DNA from: Brevibacillus thermoruber 423
Lineage (GTDB): Bacteria; Bacillota; Bacilli; Brevibacillales; Brevibacillaceae
Length of the DNA: 64,000 nt
Assembly (NCBI RefSeq): GCF_000454065.1
Contig: NZ_KE695654.1
Span: 124,836 to 188,835, forward strand
Direction of reading: 5' to 3'
Below the pieces are notes generated by a model, which ran no database searches, was not told the DNA's origin, and saw only the letters and a list, made by a program, of their open reading frames with translations. The translations under genes and the position numbers were made by a program. Of the stretch, positions 27,282-36,056 are shown one piece after another (position 1 is the first letter of the stretch; the number at the start of each line of letters is the position of its first letter).

Positions 27282-27695
27282 TTACGTTTCCTTTTTCCAC
27301 TGCTTCAGTTTTTCTTCCAGCTTGTCCAGAAGTTCCTGATCCACTTCTTCCAAGGCGTCGAGCATGTGGTTGACCACCAGCGGACCAAACTCATCCATCA
27401 GCTCATGCGTCAATTCCCTGGATTGCGTCTCCATGAATTCCTCCCGCGACAGCACCGGACGGTACAGGGAAGTTCTTCCCTCCGTTCGCTTCACCAGGAC
27501 CCCCTTCTCCACCAAACGGTTGATGACGGTCATGACGGTGTTGAAATTCAGGTGTTTCTCCCGCTCCAGCTTTTTCTGGACGTCCTTTATGCTCATTTCC
27601 GAACCGCTCCACAGCACATCCATCACCTTTGCTTCCAGCGGTCCGAAGAATCGGTTCAGCCCCCTCTCATGACATTTGAAGGTGAGAATTTTCAT
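27282..27695 (-). CDS. BlaI/MecI/CopY family transcriptional repressor
   Basis: ATG 27695 with GGAGGTT 9 bases upstream gives 137 residues. The N-terminal winged helix is preceded by a short extension, and the signature region is RFFGPLEAKVMDVLWSGSEMSIKDVQKKLEREKHLNFNTVMTVINRLVEKGVLVKRTEGRTSLYRP. The C-terminal helices provide dimerization. A perfect operator (27711-27727) overlaps its ribosome binding-site upstream region, so it represses itself and the M56 gene. The same operator occurs before doxX. Confidence 0.93.
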   Translation of the reverse strand: MKILTFKCHERGLNRFFGPLEAKVMDVLWSGSEMSIKDVQKKLEREKHLNFNTVMTVINRLVEKGVLVKRTEGRTSLYRPVLSREEFMETQSRELTHELMDEFGPLVVNHMLDALEEVDQELLDKLEEKLKQWKKET

Positions 27696-27710
27696 GATGG
27701 TACAACCTCC

Positions 27711-27727
27711 CACTACAGATTGTAGTG
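27711..27727. promoter_or_regulatory. BlaI/MecI-type operator of the blaI-like operon
   Basis: CACTACA-GAT-TGTAGTG is a perfect 7-3-7 palindrome beginning 16 bases before the BlaI-like start codon. Confidence 0.9.
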
Positions 27728-27823
27728 CTGTGATACGCAGTTGTCAAGTATTTCCAAAATCGAAGGAAAGGACGAAGTTCCCCTGCCCTCTCCGCTTACG
27801 ATTCAATCCCGGCAAAGGAGAAA

Positions 27824-28228
27824 TTATTGAGAGATGATTCTCACAAATTGAATGATAATCGGAGCGCCTTGTACCGGAACGTCGCTCAGGATCAGGATTC
27901 CCGGCTGAATCACATAGGAGTTGGGCGGCTGGAGGATGCCATTGATAAATAGACTGGCGAACGTGAACGTGCCGGGATCAAGAATGCCGGATGTACTGAA
28001 TTGGAGCACCGCATCTCCGCTGGTATACACGTTTTTTACACCGTCAGCAATCGCCGTATATTGAAACGTTTCGCCTCTCAGCAGCGTCGGACTCTGCGGA
28101 GCAGACGGCTGGCGCGGAAAGATTAGCGGGCAGCCCAACGGCCCCATCAACGCCAGCGGACTGCACCCCGCCTGATTTTTGGGGTTGATGTCCCTTGTGA
28201 CCACATAATGTCTGACCCGATTATGCAT
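27824..28228 (-). CDS. DUF4183 domain protein (probable spore-surface protein)
   Basis: ATG 28228 with AAGGAGGT 7 bases upstream gives 134 residues. The DUF4183 core is FQYTAIADGVKNVYTSGDAVLQFSTSGILDPGTFTFASLFINGILQPPNSYVI. An N-terminal Pro/Cys-rich segment (NQAGCSPLALMGPLGCPLIFP) precedes it. Related proteins occur with exosporium and appendage genes in Bacillus and relatives. A second DUF4183 gene lies upstream on the same strand. The function is unknown. Confidence 0.85.
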   Translation of the reverse strand: MHNRVRHYVVTRDINPKNQAGCSPLALMGPLGCPLIFPRQPSAPQSPTLLRGETFQYTAIADGVKNVYTSGDAVLQFSTSGILDPGTFTFASLFINGILQPPNSYVIQPGILILSDVPVQGAPIIIQFVRIISQ

Positions 28229-28382
28229 GGGTGAACCTCCTTTTCCAACATGACCCTGCTGTTCTCTTTCCCGCTTGTCGGCAGGCTGGAACTTTGAGAG
28301 TTGATCCTTTCTGAAACAGGAGAAAAGGGCCTGACCCCAGCAATCCAGCCTTCGGGCAAGCCCTGTTTCCCCCAACCCGTGC

Positions 28383-28667
28383 CTAGTTTACCACAAACTC
28401 AACAATAACCGGCGTAGCGGGGTTTTCGGCATCGCCATCCGGAATGGTGATGGATGTCGTGGTGACGGTCGAGGTATTCCCCGGCTGAAGCACGCCGTTG
28501 ATGTAGAGGTTGTAGAAAGCAAACGAACTCGGAAACGCCGTGGCGGCTGCGCCCGTGTCGTCGTTGAAGGCGGTTGCGGCAATCGCAAACGTGGCCCCCG
28601 TACCCGTTCCGGCTCCAATCGTGGACGTAAACCGCAGCGAGGTCATAAACGGCTTGATGATCGGCAT
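28383..28667 (-). CDS. Small DUF4183-like protein
   Basis: The 94-residue protein is a shorter paralogue: the Ala/Thr-rich N-terminal half is followed by FAFYNLYINGVLQPGNTSTVTTTSITIPDGDAENPATPVIVEFVVN, matching the end of the DUF4183 domain. AAGGGGGGGG precedes ATG 28667. It is separated from the downstream paralogue by 154 bases, so it may be transcribed separately. It is probably a spore-coat or exosporium component, by association only. Confidence 0.75.
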   Translation of the reverse strand: MPIIKPFMTSLRFTSTIGAGTGTGATFAIAATAFNDDTGAAATAFPSSFAFYNLYINGVLQPGNTSTVTTTSITIPDGDAENPATPVIVEFVVN

Positions 28668-28983
28668 GGTGTCCCCCCCCTTTTTTGATCGTGAAAGGAT
28701 CCTTTCACAATGCTATACAATGCTATCTTTCTATCTTCCGAAACGGACAAACGTGATCGGAGAAACGCGGAATTTTGGCCGTGCAGTCACATGCCGCCTC
28801 CTGAAGCCGCGTACAGGGACTCTTGTTCGGCCCTGCTTCACGCGGACAGGTCCTTTTTCAGCAACATGAGACTTGCCGCTCACTGCGTTTCGACGCCGCT
28901 TGTAATCTGGAAATGACAGGGATTGATAGCTATAATAGGGATTGTTTATTTGTGGAAACCAAGCGAGAGGATGACTGATTCCG
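28668..28983. other. 316-base divergent intergenic region
   Basis: No gene is supported here. The left end has a palindrome and tandem repeat before the DUF4183 gene. A TATAAT at 28931-28936 could be the -10 of the copper amine oxidase-like gene on the plus strand, though no good -35 is visible. Confidence 0.5.
28691..28726. repeat. 18-base palindrome followed by a 10-base tandem repeat
   Basis: GTGAAAGGATCCTTTCAC (28691-28708) is a perfect palindrome. ACAATGCTAT then occurs twice in tandem (28707-28716 and 28717-28726). The unit lies about 25-60 bases upstream of the small DUF4183 gene and could be a regulator site. Confidence 0.7.
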
Positions 28984-29814
28984 ATGAAAAAATGGGTAGT
29001 GGCTGCATTGTGCGCCTCACTGGCAGCTGCCGGCGGTTGGGCACTTGCGAAAAACACCGATACCATCACGCTGATCGTCAACGGAAACAAAGTCGAAACG
29101 GATGTGGCGCCGCAGATCATCAACGGACGCGTCATGGTTCCCGTTCGAGCGGTGTCGGAGGCGATGGGCGCTGAAGTGGCATGGGACAGCGAACAGAAGT
29201 CGGTGATCGTCAGGAGGCCGGAAGGGCCGAAACCGATCGCCCGTTTGCCTCTTGATCAGACCACGCTCTATGCCCTGAAAGAAAAAGATGGCCAGTATGC
29301 TCCGCTGCTCGTGGAACACAAGGGCCAATTCAAGCTGGCCAACTGGAAAAATGTGACAAACCCGACCTACGCGCCGAAGATCGAGTCCAGAGACCTGACG
29401 GGTGACGGAAAACACGAGCTGATCATCATTCTGACGACCGGATATGGAACCGGGGCGTTGACACAGGACATCCACGTACTTCAAACGGATACATTCGAGG
29501 AACGAAGGGTTCCTGATCCGGTCGAGACGGTGAAGCAAAACGTGACAAGCAAGGTCGCCAAGGAACAAGTCGAGATGTCGATTGGCGGAAAAACAACGGT
29601 GATCCCCGCAAACAAAATCCCCGCGGCACCGTCCACCTGGTTCCCTTCCGTCGGAATCGGCGGCATTGTGACCTATGAAACGCAGGAAAACGCGCTGCTT
29701 GCCCGGGTTCCCGCGCAAATATCACCCGCACATTTTTTGGGACATTTTCACATCACCTATCAGTTTGTGCAGGATCAATTCCAGGTAACGTCAATCGAAT
29801 TCGTGCAGGACTAG
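28984..29814 (+). CDS. Secreted protein with copper amine oxidase N-terminal (stalk) domain
   Basis: The 276-residue protein has a signal peptide (MKKWVVAALCASLAAAGGWALA). It then has a Cu_amine_oxidN1 domain (TLIVNGNKVETDVAPQIINGRVMVPVRAVSEAMGAEVAWDSEQKSVIV), a fold used as a surface or cell-wall module in Bacillales and unrelated to oxidase activity here. The remainder has a repeat-like segment ESRDLTGDGKHELIIILTTGYG, as in FG-GAP/VCBS-like proteins. The function is unknown. The ribosome binding site GCGAGAGGATGA is slightly far from the ATG. Confidence 0.8.
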   Translation: MKKWVVAALCASLAAAGGWALAKNTDTITLIVNGNKVETDVAPQIINGRVMVPVRAVSEAMGAEVAWDSEQKSVIVRRPEGPKPIARLPLDQTTLYALKEKDGQYAPLLVEHKGQFKLANWKNVTNPTYAPKIESRDLTGDGKHELIIILTTGYGTGALTQDIHVLQTDTFEERRVPDPVETVKQNVTSKVAKEQVEMSIGGKTTVIPANKIPAAPSTWFPSVGIGGIVTYETQENALLARVPAQISPAHFLGHFHITYQFVQDQFQVTSIEFVQD

Positions 29815-29822
29815 CAATTGTG

Positions 29823-29855
29823 AAACCGGACAGCGTTTTGCTGTCCGGTTTTGGT
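29823..29855. terminator. Bidirectional terminator
   Basis: AAACCGGACAGC (29823-29834) pairs with GCTGTCCGGTTT (29840-29851) at the convergent 3' ends of the Cu-amine-oxidase-like and cell wall hydrolase genes. T follows on the plus strand. Confidence 0.85.
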
Positions 29856-29859
29856 TTGA

Positions 29860-30363
29860 TTAATAGCCCTCCACCCGGAAGAACGTGTGGTTGCCGATTA
29901 CTTTTTTCTCCACGACCTTTCTCGCAGTGGAACCAGGGAACGTGTAGTATTCCACACCGTCTTTGTAGGACACCCTTGTCGCATAGTACGAGTTGGTCAC
30001 AAACCATAAGCAGTTCCCGATCGGGTTGGGTGTAGTCGACATGTTCATGGCGATGTTCAAGGAATCCTGCCATGCCTGAGAGGACAGATCCGGCTTTCGA
30101 GCCGATTCCGTCGTCATTCCTTCAAACTGATACTTCTTCAGCAATACCCCCTCGTACGTGTTCCCGCCAAACTCGGAGAGGTTTTTGGCTTTTCGGTTTT
30201 TGGCCACGTGCGCACAACCGCGCTTCCCTTCCACGGATTCCCCACGCGCCTCTGCATACACCATGCGTGCGAGCAAATCAACGCTGTCGCGCCCTATAAA
30301 TTCGGTGAGATCCCACGGGTCACTGCCAATATTCACCAACGGTTCACCATAAGGATACGCCAT
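29860..30363 (-). CDS. Cell wall hydrolase, SleB/CwlJ family
   Basis: ATG 30363 with AAAGGGG 9 bases upstream gives 167 residues. The Hydrolase_2 domain has the catalytic Glu (about E38) in LARMVYAEARGESVEGKRGCAHVAKNRK, and GVLLKKYQFEGM. There is no signal peptide, as in CwlJ, which acts in the spore coat during cortex breakdown. CwlJ or another spore lytic role is likely but not proven. The longer open frame to 30465 has no homology. Confidence 0.88.
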   Translation of the reverse strand: MAYPYGEPLVNIGSDPWDLTEFIGRDSVDLLARMVYAEARGESVEGKRGCAHVAKNRKAKNLSEFGGNTYEGVLLKKYQFEGMTTESARKPDLSSQAWQDSLNIAMNMSTTPNPIGNCLWFVTNSYYATRVSYKDGVEYYTFPGSTARKVVEKKVIGNHTFFRVEGY

Positions 30364-30743
30364 ACCTGATACCCCTTTCATGTTTTGGAGATGAATGGAA
30401 CGAAGGGGTGTCCAACGCAGCGGCCTCACCCCAAGCCGCTCCGTTGAATTTCGTTTCATTATCAAAGGGAAAAAAAGGGTCGAAAATACAACCCTGGATA
30501 CAAAAAATAGAAATGAACTTCTGCCGGGTTACGAAAAAACGCCCTCTCTCGCTTGGAGAAAAGGCGTTCCTGCGCACGTGTGAAAGAAAATCATCTGCAA
30601 ATTGACGAACATGATTCAATCCTGAATAATTATACAAAAACGTATAGCAAGGAATTGTACGGCAAACTCACCGCCAAATGAAAGCGTACAGCCGGCATCT
30701 ATTCAAAAATGGATAAGGGACGCAAGCAAAGGGGGACAGCGAC
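30364..30743. other. 380-base intergenic region with a promoter and a hairpin
   Basis: No protein gene is supported. On the plus strand, TTGACG (30602-30607) and AATAAT (30625-30630) with a 17-base spacer form a probable sigma-A promoter for the regulator, giving a leader of roughly 105 bases. A minus-strand terminator-like hairpin lies at 30535-30569. Confidence 0.6.
30535..30569 (-). terminator. Terminator-like hairpin on the minus strand with no obvious parent gene
   Basis: On the minus strand the sequence reads AACGCC..., then a GGAGA/TCTC-type inner stem, ...GGCGTTTTTT, ending in a T run. It lies upstream of the cell wall hydrolase gene, so a short transcript starting near 30650 could end here. 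Confidence 0.45.
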
Positions 30744-32120
30744 GTGAGTGATCAACACACGTGGAGCGAAGACCTGGCCATCTTGCAGTCGCTCAAGGAC
30801 GATCTGCTGGTCACGAACACGGACGGCATCATCGTGCGGGCCACTGAAAAAACCGGGCAGATTTACGATGTGGACACAAAGGACCTGATCGGCAAATCGG
30901 TGTACGACCTGGAAAAGGAAGGGCTGTTCACGCCGATTGTCACGCCGATGGTCATCAAGGAACGAAAGAAAATCACCGTGGTGCAGACGACAAACAAGCG
31001 GAAAAAGCTCCTGGTCACGGGCATCCCGGTGTTTCACCCCAACGGCGAGCTGATCTTTATCGTCAGCTACTCCCACGACGTGACGGAGCTGATCAACCTG
31101 CAGCACTACCTGCAGGTGCTGGAAGAAGACATCGAGCGCGTGAAAAGCGAGCTGGACATGCTGCGAAACAAGCATCTGCATGCGGATGGAATCATCGCCA
31201 ACAGCGAGGAAATGAAAAACGTGATCGACACCGCGCTCAGGGTGGCCGAAGTGGATGCCACCATCCTGCTGCTCGGCGAGTCCGGGGTGGGCAAATCGCA
31301 TATCGCCAAGTTTATTCACAACCACAGCGGACGCGCCAAAGGACCGTTTATCGAGGTAAACTGCGGCGCGATTCCCGATGCGCTGTTTGAGGCCGAACTG
31401 TTCGGGTACGAGAGCGGTGCCTTTACCGGGGCCAACCCGAAAGGAAAGATGGGGCTGGCCGAGCTGGCTTCCGGCGGGACCCTGTTTCTCGACGAAGTGG
31501 GCGAACTGTCGCTGATCAACCAGGTCAAACTGCTGAAGATGATTCAGGAGAAGCGATTCTTCCGGCTGGGCGGCACCCGGGAACGGGAGGCGGATTTCCG
31601 TCTGATCGCCGCCACCAACAGGGACCTGGAAGCGGCAGTGATCGAGAAAACCTTTCGCGAAGACCTCTATTTTCGCCTCAATGTCGTGCCGATTACCATT
31701 CCGCCGCTGCGCAGGAGAACGGAGGACATCCTGCCGCTGATCCAGTACTTTTTGAGCCAGTTTGAGCAAAAATACAACCGGAAACGGACGCTGGACGAAG
31801 CCGTGATCCACCGCTTGATCTATTACGAGTGGAAAGGGAACGTGCGGGAATTGATCAACGTGATCGAGCGGCTGGTCGTCACGTCTTCCTCCCCGGTGGT
31901 GACGGTCGATCTGCTGCCGGAGTACATCAACCGGCGATACGATCTGCCGCTGCTTGATGTGCACGAAAATCGGCCGCTGCAGGACATTTTGGATCACGTC
32001 GAACGGCAGGTTCTGCTGAAGGCGAAACGAACGCACAAGACCACGGTAAAAATGGCGCAGGCGTTGGGGATCAGCCAGCCGTCCGTGGTGCGGAAATTAA
32101 AAAAATACGGAATCACGTAG
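30744..32120 (+). CDS. Sigma-54-dependent transcriptional activator with PAS sensor (RocR/PrdR-like)
   Basis: The 458-residue protein starts at GTG 30744 with AAAGGGGG upstream. The order is an N-terminal PAS domain (about 15-115, TNTDGIIVRATEKTGQIYDV), an AAA+ domain with Walker A GESGVGKS (about 178-185) and the sigma-54 loop GAFTGA (about 225-230), [15 protein letters not shown] as Walker B, and a C-terminal helix-turn-helix (VKMAQALGISQPSVVRKLKKYG). It has no receiver domain, so it senses its ligand directly. A sigma-54 promoter begins 7 bases after its stop codon. Confidence 0.92.
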   Translation: MSDQHTWSEDLAILQSLKDDLLVTNTDGIIVRATEKTGQIYDVDTKDLIGKSVYDLEKEGLFTPIVTPMVIKERKKITVVQTTNKRKKLLVTGIPVFHPNGELIFIVSYSHDVTELINLQHYLQVLEEDIERVKSELDMLRNKHLHADGIIANSEEMKNVIDTALRVAEVDATILLLGESGVGKSHIAKFIHNHSGRAKGPFIEVNCGAIPDALFEAELFGYESGAFTGANPKGKMGLAELASGGTLFLDEVGELSLINQVKLLKMIQEKRFFRLGGTREREADFRLIAATNRDLEAAVIEKTFREDLYFRLNVVPITIPPLRRRTEDILPLIQYFLSQFEQKYNRKRTLDEAVIHRLIYYEWKGNVRELINVIERLVVTSSSPVVTVDLLPEYINRRYDLPLLDVHENRPLQDILDHVERQVLLKAKRTHKTTVKMAQALGISQPSVVRKLKKYGIT

Positions 32121-32126
32121 GGGGTT

Positions 32127-32140
32127 GGAACGAAACTTGC
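32127..32140 (+). promoter_or_regulatory. Sigma-54 (-24/-12) promoter of the aminotransferase-ureohydrolase-symporter operon
   Basis: TTGGAACGAAACTTGCAA has GG (32127-32128) and GC (32139-32140) separated by exactly 10 bases. Transcription would start near 32152, 26 bases before the ATG. The gene just upstream encodes a matching activator. Confidence 0.85.
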
Positions 32141-32177
32141 AACTCTTTCCCGGCAGACACACGAGGAGGGTTGCAGC

Positions 32178-33509
32178 ATGTCAAGCGATTGGAGTTATTT
32201 GGTTGGTCAGATGCATGCCTTGCTGGCGCCAAGCATGGCCAAAGACCACCCGAATCTACCGGTGGTCAAGGCGGAAGGAGCCTATTACTACGGATTGGAC
32301 GGCAAAACCTACCTGGACTTTACATCCGGCATTGCCGTAGCCAACACCGGGCATCGCCACCCGAAAGTGGTGGAGGCGATCAAGCAGGCGGCGGACCAAC
32401 TGGTGCACGGTCCGTCCGGCGTCGTCATTTACGAGTCGATCCTGCGTCTGGCCAAGGAATTGACCACCGTGCTCCCGGCTGGGCTGGACTGCTTTTTCTT
32501 TGCCAATTCCGGCACGGAAGCGATCGAAGGGGCGATCAAGCTGGCGAAGCACGTGACGAAACGCCCCTATGTCATCTCGTTTCTCGGCTGCTTTCACGGT
32601 CGTTCGATGGGTTCCCTGAGCGTGACGACATCCAAAAGCAAGTACCGAAAATTTCTGCAGCCCAGCGGCTTGACCTACCAGCTCCCCTACGCAAGGGTGG
32701 AGGAGTGTCCGGCCGGGGCGGACCCCGACGCGTATTGCGCGGAACGACTGGAAAAGGATTTTGAGACGCTGTTCGCCCATCAGGTAACGCCCGAAGAAGT
32801 GGCCTGCGCGATCGTCGAGCCGGTTCTCGGCGAAGGCGGCTACATTGTTCCGCCCAAGGGCTGGCTGAAAAAGCTCCGGGAGATCTGCGACCGGCACGGA
32901 ATCCTGTTGATTTTCGACGAGGTGCAGACCGGCTTTGGCCGCACCGGAAACTGGTTTGCCGCGCAAACCTTCGGGGTCACCCCCGACATCATGGCGATTG
33001 CCAAGGGGATTGCGTCCGGTCTTCCGCTCAGTGCCACGGTCGCTTCCCACGACTTGATGAAGCAGTGGCCGCTGGGCAGCCACGGCACCACGTTTGGCGG
33101 CAATCCGATCGCCTGCGCGGCGGCTCTGGCCACGCTGGAAGTGATGAAAGAAGAGAACCTGGTGGAAAACGCGCGCGTGATGGGCAGCTACGCCCGGGAA
33201 CAGCTTTGCCGCTTGCAGCAGAAACACCCGACGATCGGAAGCATCCGCGCCGTCGGGCTGATGATCGGCATCGAAATCGTGGATCCCCGCACGAACGTTC
33301 CCAATGGAGAGGGATTGCTGACGATTCTAAACAAGTGCCTGAGCAAAGGCGTGTTGTTCTACCTGTGCGGGAACCGCGGCGAAGTCATCCGCATGATTCC
33401 TCCGCTCACCGTTACCAAAGAGCAAATCGACTTCGGCCTGCGCATGCTGGACGAAGCCATCACGGAATACGAACACGAAATACTGTGCATCGGCAGCAGT
33501 GCCGTGTAA
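32178..33509 (+). CDS. Class III (GABA-type) aminotransferase
   Basis: The 443-residue PLP enzyme has the class III landmarks: [51 protein letters not shown], and [14 protein letters not shown] with the PLP-binding Lys. GABA or omega-amino acid transaminase is the likely activity. In the operon it precedes a ureohydrolase and a symporter, which suggests it removes the amino group of GABA formed from 4-guanidinobutyrate. The exact substrate is inferred. AGGAGGG precedes ATG 32178. Confidence 0.88.
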   Translation: MSSDWSYLVGQMHALLAPSMAKDHPNLPVVKAEGAYYYGLDGKTYLDFTSGIAVANTGHRHPKVVEAIKQAADQLVHGPSGVVIYESILRLAKELTTVLPAGLDCFFFANSGTEAIEGAIKLAKHVTKRPYVISFLGCFHGRSMGSLSVTTSKSKYRKFLQPSGLTYQLPYARVEECPAGADPDAYCAERLEKDFETLFAHQVTPEEVACAIVEPVLGEGGYIVPPKGWLKKLREICDRHGILLIFDEVQTGFGRTGNWFAAQTFGVTPDIMAIAKGIASGLPLSATVASHDLMKQWPLGSHGTTFGGNPIACAAALATLEVMKEENLVENARVMGSYAREQLCRLQQKHPTIGSIRAVGLMIGIEIVDPRTNVPNGEGLLTILNKCLSKGVLFYLCGNRGEVIRMIPPLTVTKEQIDFGLRMLDEAITEYEHEILCIGSSAV

Positions 33510-33536
33510 CGAACCTTTCACACAAGGAGGCCGGCT

Positions 33537-34502
33537 ATGGTTGCGTACAAACCCAAGGATTCATCCCAATCCCCCCGCTTCTGCGGCGTGCGCACGTTCA
33601 TGAGGTTGGAGCAGGTGCGGACGACGGACGGAGTCGACTTCGCGGTGGTGGGCGTCCCTTTTGACACAGGGGCGTCCAACCGAACCGGTCAGCGGTACGG
33701 CCCGCAGCACATTCGGAACGCTTCGGTGCTGCTTCGCCCGTACAATCCCGATCAAGACATCCATATCTTTGAATACTGCTCCGGTGTCGATTACGGCGAT
33801 ATCGACGTGGTTCCGTTCAACATTCACAAGACATACGACATCATGGAGCGGGAACTGTTTTCGCTCATCGACAACGACGTGACCCCCGTCATTCTGGGCG
33901 GGGATCACTCGATTTCGCTCGGCAGCCTGCGCGCATTTGCCAGAAAATTCGGTCCGGTCGCCCTGATTCACTTCGACTCCCACGGGGACACATGGGACAG
34001 CTATTTTGGCGAAAAGTACACGCATGGAACGCCGTTCCGCCGGGCGGTGGAAGAAGGATTGATCGATACGTCCCATTCGATACAGGTGGGGATGCGCGGA
34101 CCGCTCTACGGACCGGAAGACATCAACGACGCCCGGGCGCTTGGCTTTGAAGTGATGCCGATGAGCGAACTGCGCGCCATCGGCTGTGAGCAGGCAATCC
34201 GCCGCATCCATCAGCGGGTGGGCGATCGGCCGGCGTACGTGTCGTTTGACATCGATTTCGTCGATCCTGCGTACGCACCGGGCACAGGAACCCCGGAAGT
34301 CTGCGGGCCTACCAGCTATGAAGCGATTCAACTGGTGAGAGGACTGGACACCCTTCATCTGGTCGGTTTTGATCTGGTCGAAGTCCTGCCGTCACACGAC
34401 CCCAGCGAAATTACGGCCGGACTGGCCGCGGCCGTGGCGTACGAAATGATCAGCCTGATCGCATGGAAACAGCGCCGAAAACAGGAAAACCTGGAGGGAT
34501 AA
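33537..34502 (+). CDS. Ureohydrolase (agmatinase/guanidinobutyrase family)
   Basis: The 321-residue arginase-fold enzyme retains all manganese-site motifs: GGDHS (H124), FDSHGDTWD (D147, H149, D151), and SFDIDFVDPAYAPGTGTPE, with the agmatinase-type PGTGTPE. It hydrolyses a guanidino compound to an amine plus urea. Agmatine, 4-guanidinobutyrate and 3-guanidinopropionate are possible substrates. The neighbouring GABA-type aminotransferase favours 4-guanidinobutyrate, which would yield GABA. AAGGAGG lies 5 bases upstream. Confidence 0.88.
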   Translation: MVAYKPKDSSQSPRFCGVRTFMRLEQVRTTDGVDFAVVGVPFDTGASNRTGQRYGPQHIRNASVLLRPYNPDQDIHIFEYCSGVDYGDIDVVPFNIHKTYDIMERELFSLIDNDVTPVILGGDHSISLGSLRAFARKFGPVALIHFDSHGDTWDSYFGEKYTHGTPFRRAVEEGLIDTSHSIQVGMRGPLYGPEDINDARALGFEVMPMSELRAIGCEQAIRRIHQRVGDRPAYVSFDIDFVDPAYAPGTGTPEVCGPTSYEAIQLVRGLDTLHLVGFDLVEVLPSHDPSEITAGLAAAVAYEMISLIAWKQRRKQENLEG

Positions 34503-34505
34503 AGG

Positions 34506-35903
34506 ATGAACAGCGTCGATACGATCGTCATTCTGCTGTATTTCGCGTCGCTGATTGCGGTGGGCGTCGTCGGCTCCAAGCGTGCCCGGACAACGGAAGA
34601 GTACGCATTGGCGGGGCGCAACCTGGGCATGTTCATGTATCTCGGATGTCTGTCCGCCGTCATTTTGGGCGGGGCCTCCACCATCGGCACGACAAAGCTG
34701 GGCTACACATTCGGCATTTCGGGCATGTGGTTTGTCACCATGATCGGGGTAGGCATCATGCTCCTTGGCGTTTTGTTCACCAAGCGGATATCCCAGTCCA
34801 ACGTAACGACGATCAGCGAGTTTTTGGGCAAGCGCTACAATGCCGAAACCCGGCTCGTCAGTGCCCTGGTGGCGGCGATTTACACGCTGATGGTAGCCGT
34901 TACGCAGGTGATCGGGATGGGCACCATCATCAACGTGCTGCTTGGCTGGGACATGACCCTCTCGATGATCGTCGGCGGCGGAATCGTGCTGTTCTATACG
35001 ATTTTGGGGGGCATGTGGAGCGTAACGGTAACGGACATCATCCAATTCATCGTCATGACCGCGGGCGTTTTCCTGATCATGCTGCCGATGAGCCTGTCGC
35101 ATGTCGGCGGATGGGATCAACTGGCATCCAGACTGCCCGCCGCCCATTTTGATCTGACCGCCATCGGCGGCGGTCAAATTCTTCAATATTTCCTGCTCTA
35201 CGCGCTCGGCATGGTGGTCTCCCAGGATATTTGGCAGCGCGTCTTTACCGCTCGTACGCTGCAAATTTCCCGTACCGGGTCCGTATTGGCCGGCGTCTAC
35301 AGCATTTTGTATGCGGTTTCATTGACCATCGTCGGAATGTGCGCGTTTATTGCCCTCCCCCATCTGGAAAACCCGCAAAACGCGTTCGCCAACATGGCCA
35401 TCTCCATTCTGCCCAATGGGGTGTTGGGCATCGTCCTGGCCAGCGTCTGCTCTGCACTGATGTCGACCGCCTCCGGGACGCTGCTCGCTTCCTCCACGCT
35501 GCTTACCCACGACATCCTAAAGCCGTACTGGTTTAGGGACATGGACGATCGGCGGCTGCTGCGGCTGTCCAGGGTAACGACGCTGTTCATCGGCGCGCTC
35601 GCCATCGTCTTCTCGATCTGGATTCAGGACGTGCTGGTCGCTCTTGACGTGGCGTACGCCATTTTATCCGGTGCGATATTCGTTCCGCTCGTGGTCGGAT
35701 ACTTCTGGAAGCGAGCGACAGCGAAAGCGGCCTTTTCCTCGATCATTGCCGGCACCGTCGTCGTGCTGGCCGGATTGGCGATCGAAGGACTCAGCTCGAC
35801 AAACCCGATCATGTACGGCATCGCCGTCAGTTTGGCCGTGATGATCGGCATGACGTACGCAACCGCCCCGAGCGTTTCCGACAACGTCCATTCGGTCAAG
35901 TGA
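34506..35903 (+). CDS. Sodium:solute symporter family transporter
   Basis: The 465-residue protein has about 13 membrane helices and SSF signatures: VVGSKRARTTEEYALAGRNLG, LSAVILGGASTIGTTKLGYTFG, and MSTASGTLLASSTLLTHDILKPYWF with sodium-site residues. It starts 3 bases after the ureohydrolase stop and is the last gene of the operon. It probably imports the guanidino substrate with sodium. A strong terminator follows. Confidence 0.9.
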   Translation: MNSVDTIVILLYFASLIAVGVVGSKRARTTEEYALAGRNLGMFMYLGCLSAVILGGASTIGTTKLGYTFGISGMWFVTMIGVGIMLLGVLFTKRISQSNVTTISEFLGKRYNAETRLVSALVAAIYTLMVAVTQVIGMGTIINVLLGWDMTLSMIVGGGIVLFYTILGGMWSVTVTDIIQFIVMTAGVFLIMLPMSLSHVGGWDQLASRLPAAHFDLTAIGGGQILQYFLLYALGMVVSQDIWQRVFTARTLQISRTGSVLAGVYSILYAVSLTIVGMCAFIALPHLENPQNAFANMAISILPNGVLGIVLASVCSALMSTASGTLLASSTLLTHDILKPYWFRDMDDRRLLRLSRVTTLFIGALAIVFSIWIQDVLVALDVAYAILSGAIFVPLVVGYFWKRATAKAAFSSIIAGTVVVLAGLAIEGLSSTNPIMYGIAVSLAVMIGMTYATAPSVSDNVHSVK

Positions 35904-35950
35904 CGGGACACGCTCCCGCCGCGAACCGGAATGGAGAGCCGCAAGGGAAA

Positions 35951-35998
35951 GAGGCTGACATCCCCCATGTATCCAGGGATGTCAGCCTCCTTGTTTTC
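35951..35998 (+). terminator. Strong intrinsic terminator of the symporter operon
   Basis: A perfect 14-base stem (GAGGCTGACATCCC at 35951-35964 with its complement at 35976-35989) is followed by CTTGTTTT. Confidence 0.9.
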
Positions 35999-36056
35999 CT
36001 TGCGATGCCGGTTTGTCGTACCAGCGCTCAACCGCTCATGTTCGCCGTGCCGCCGC

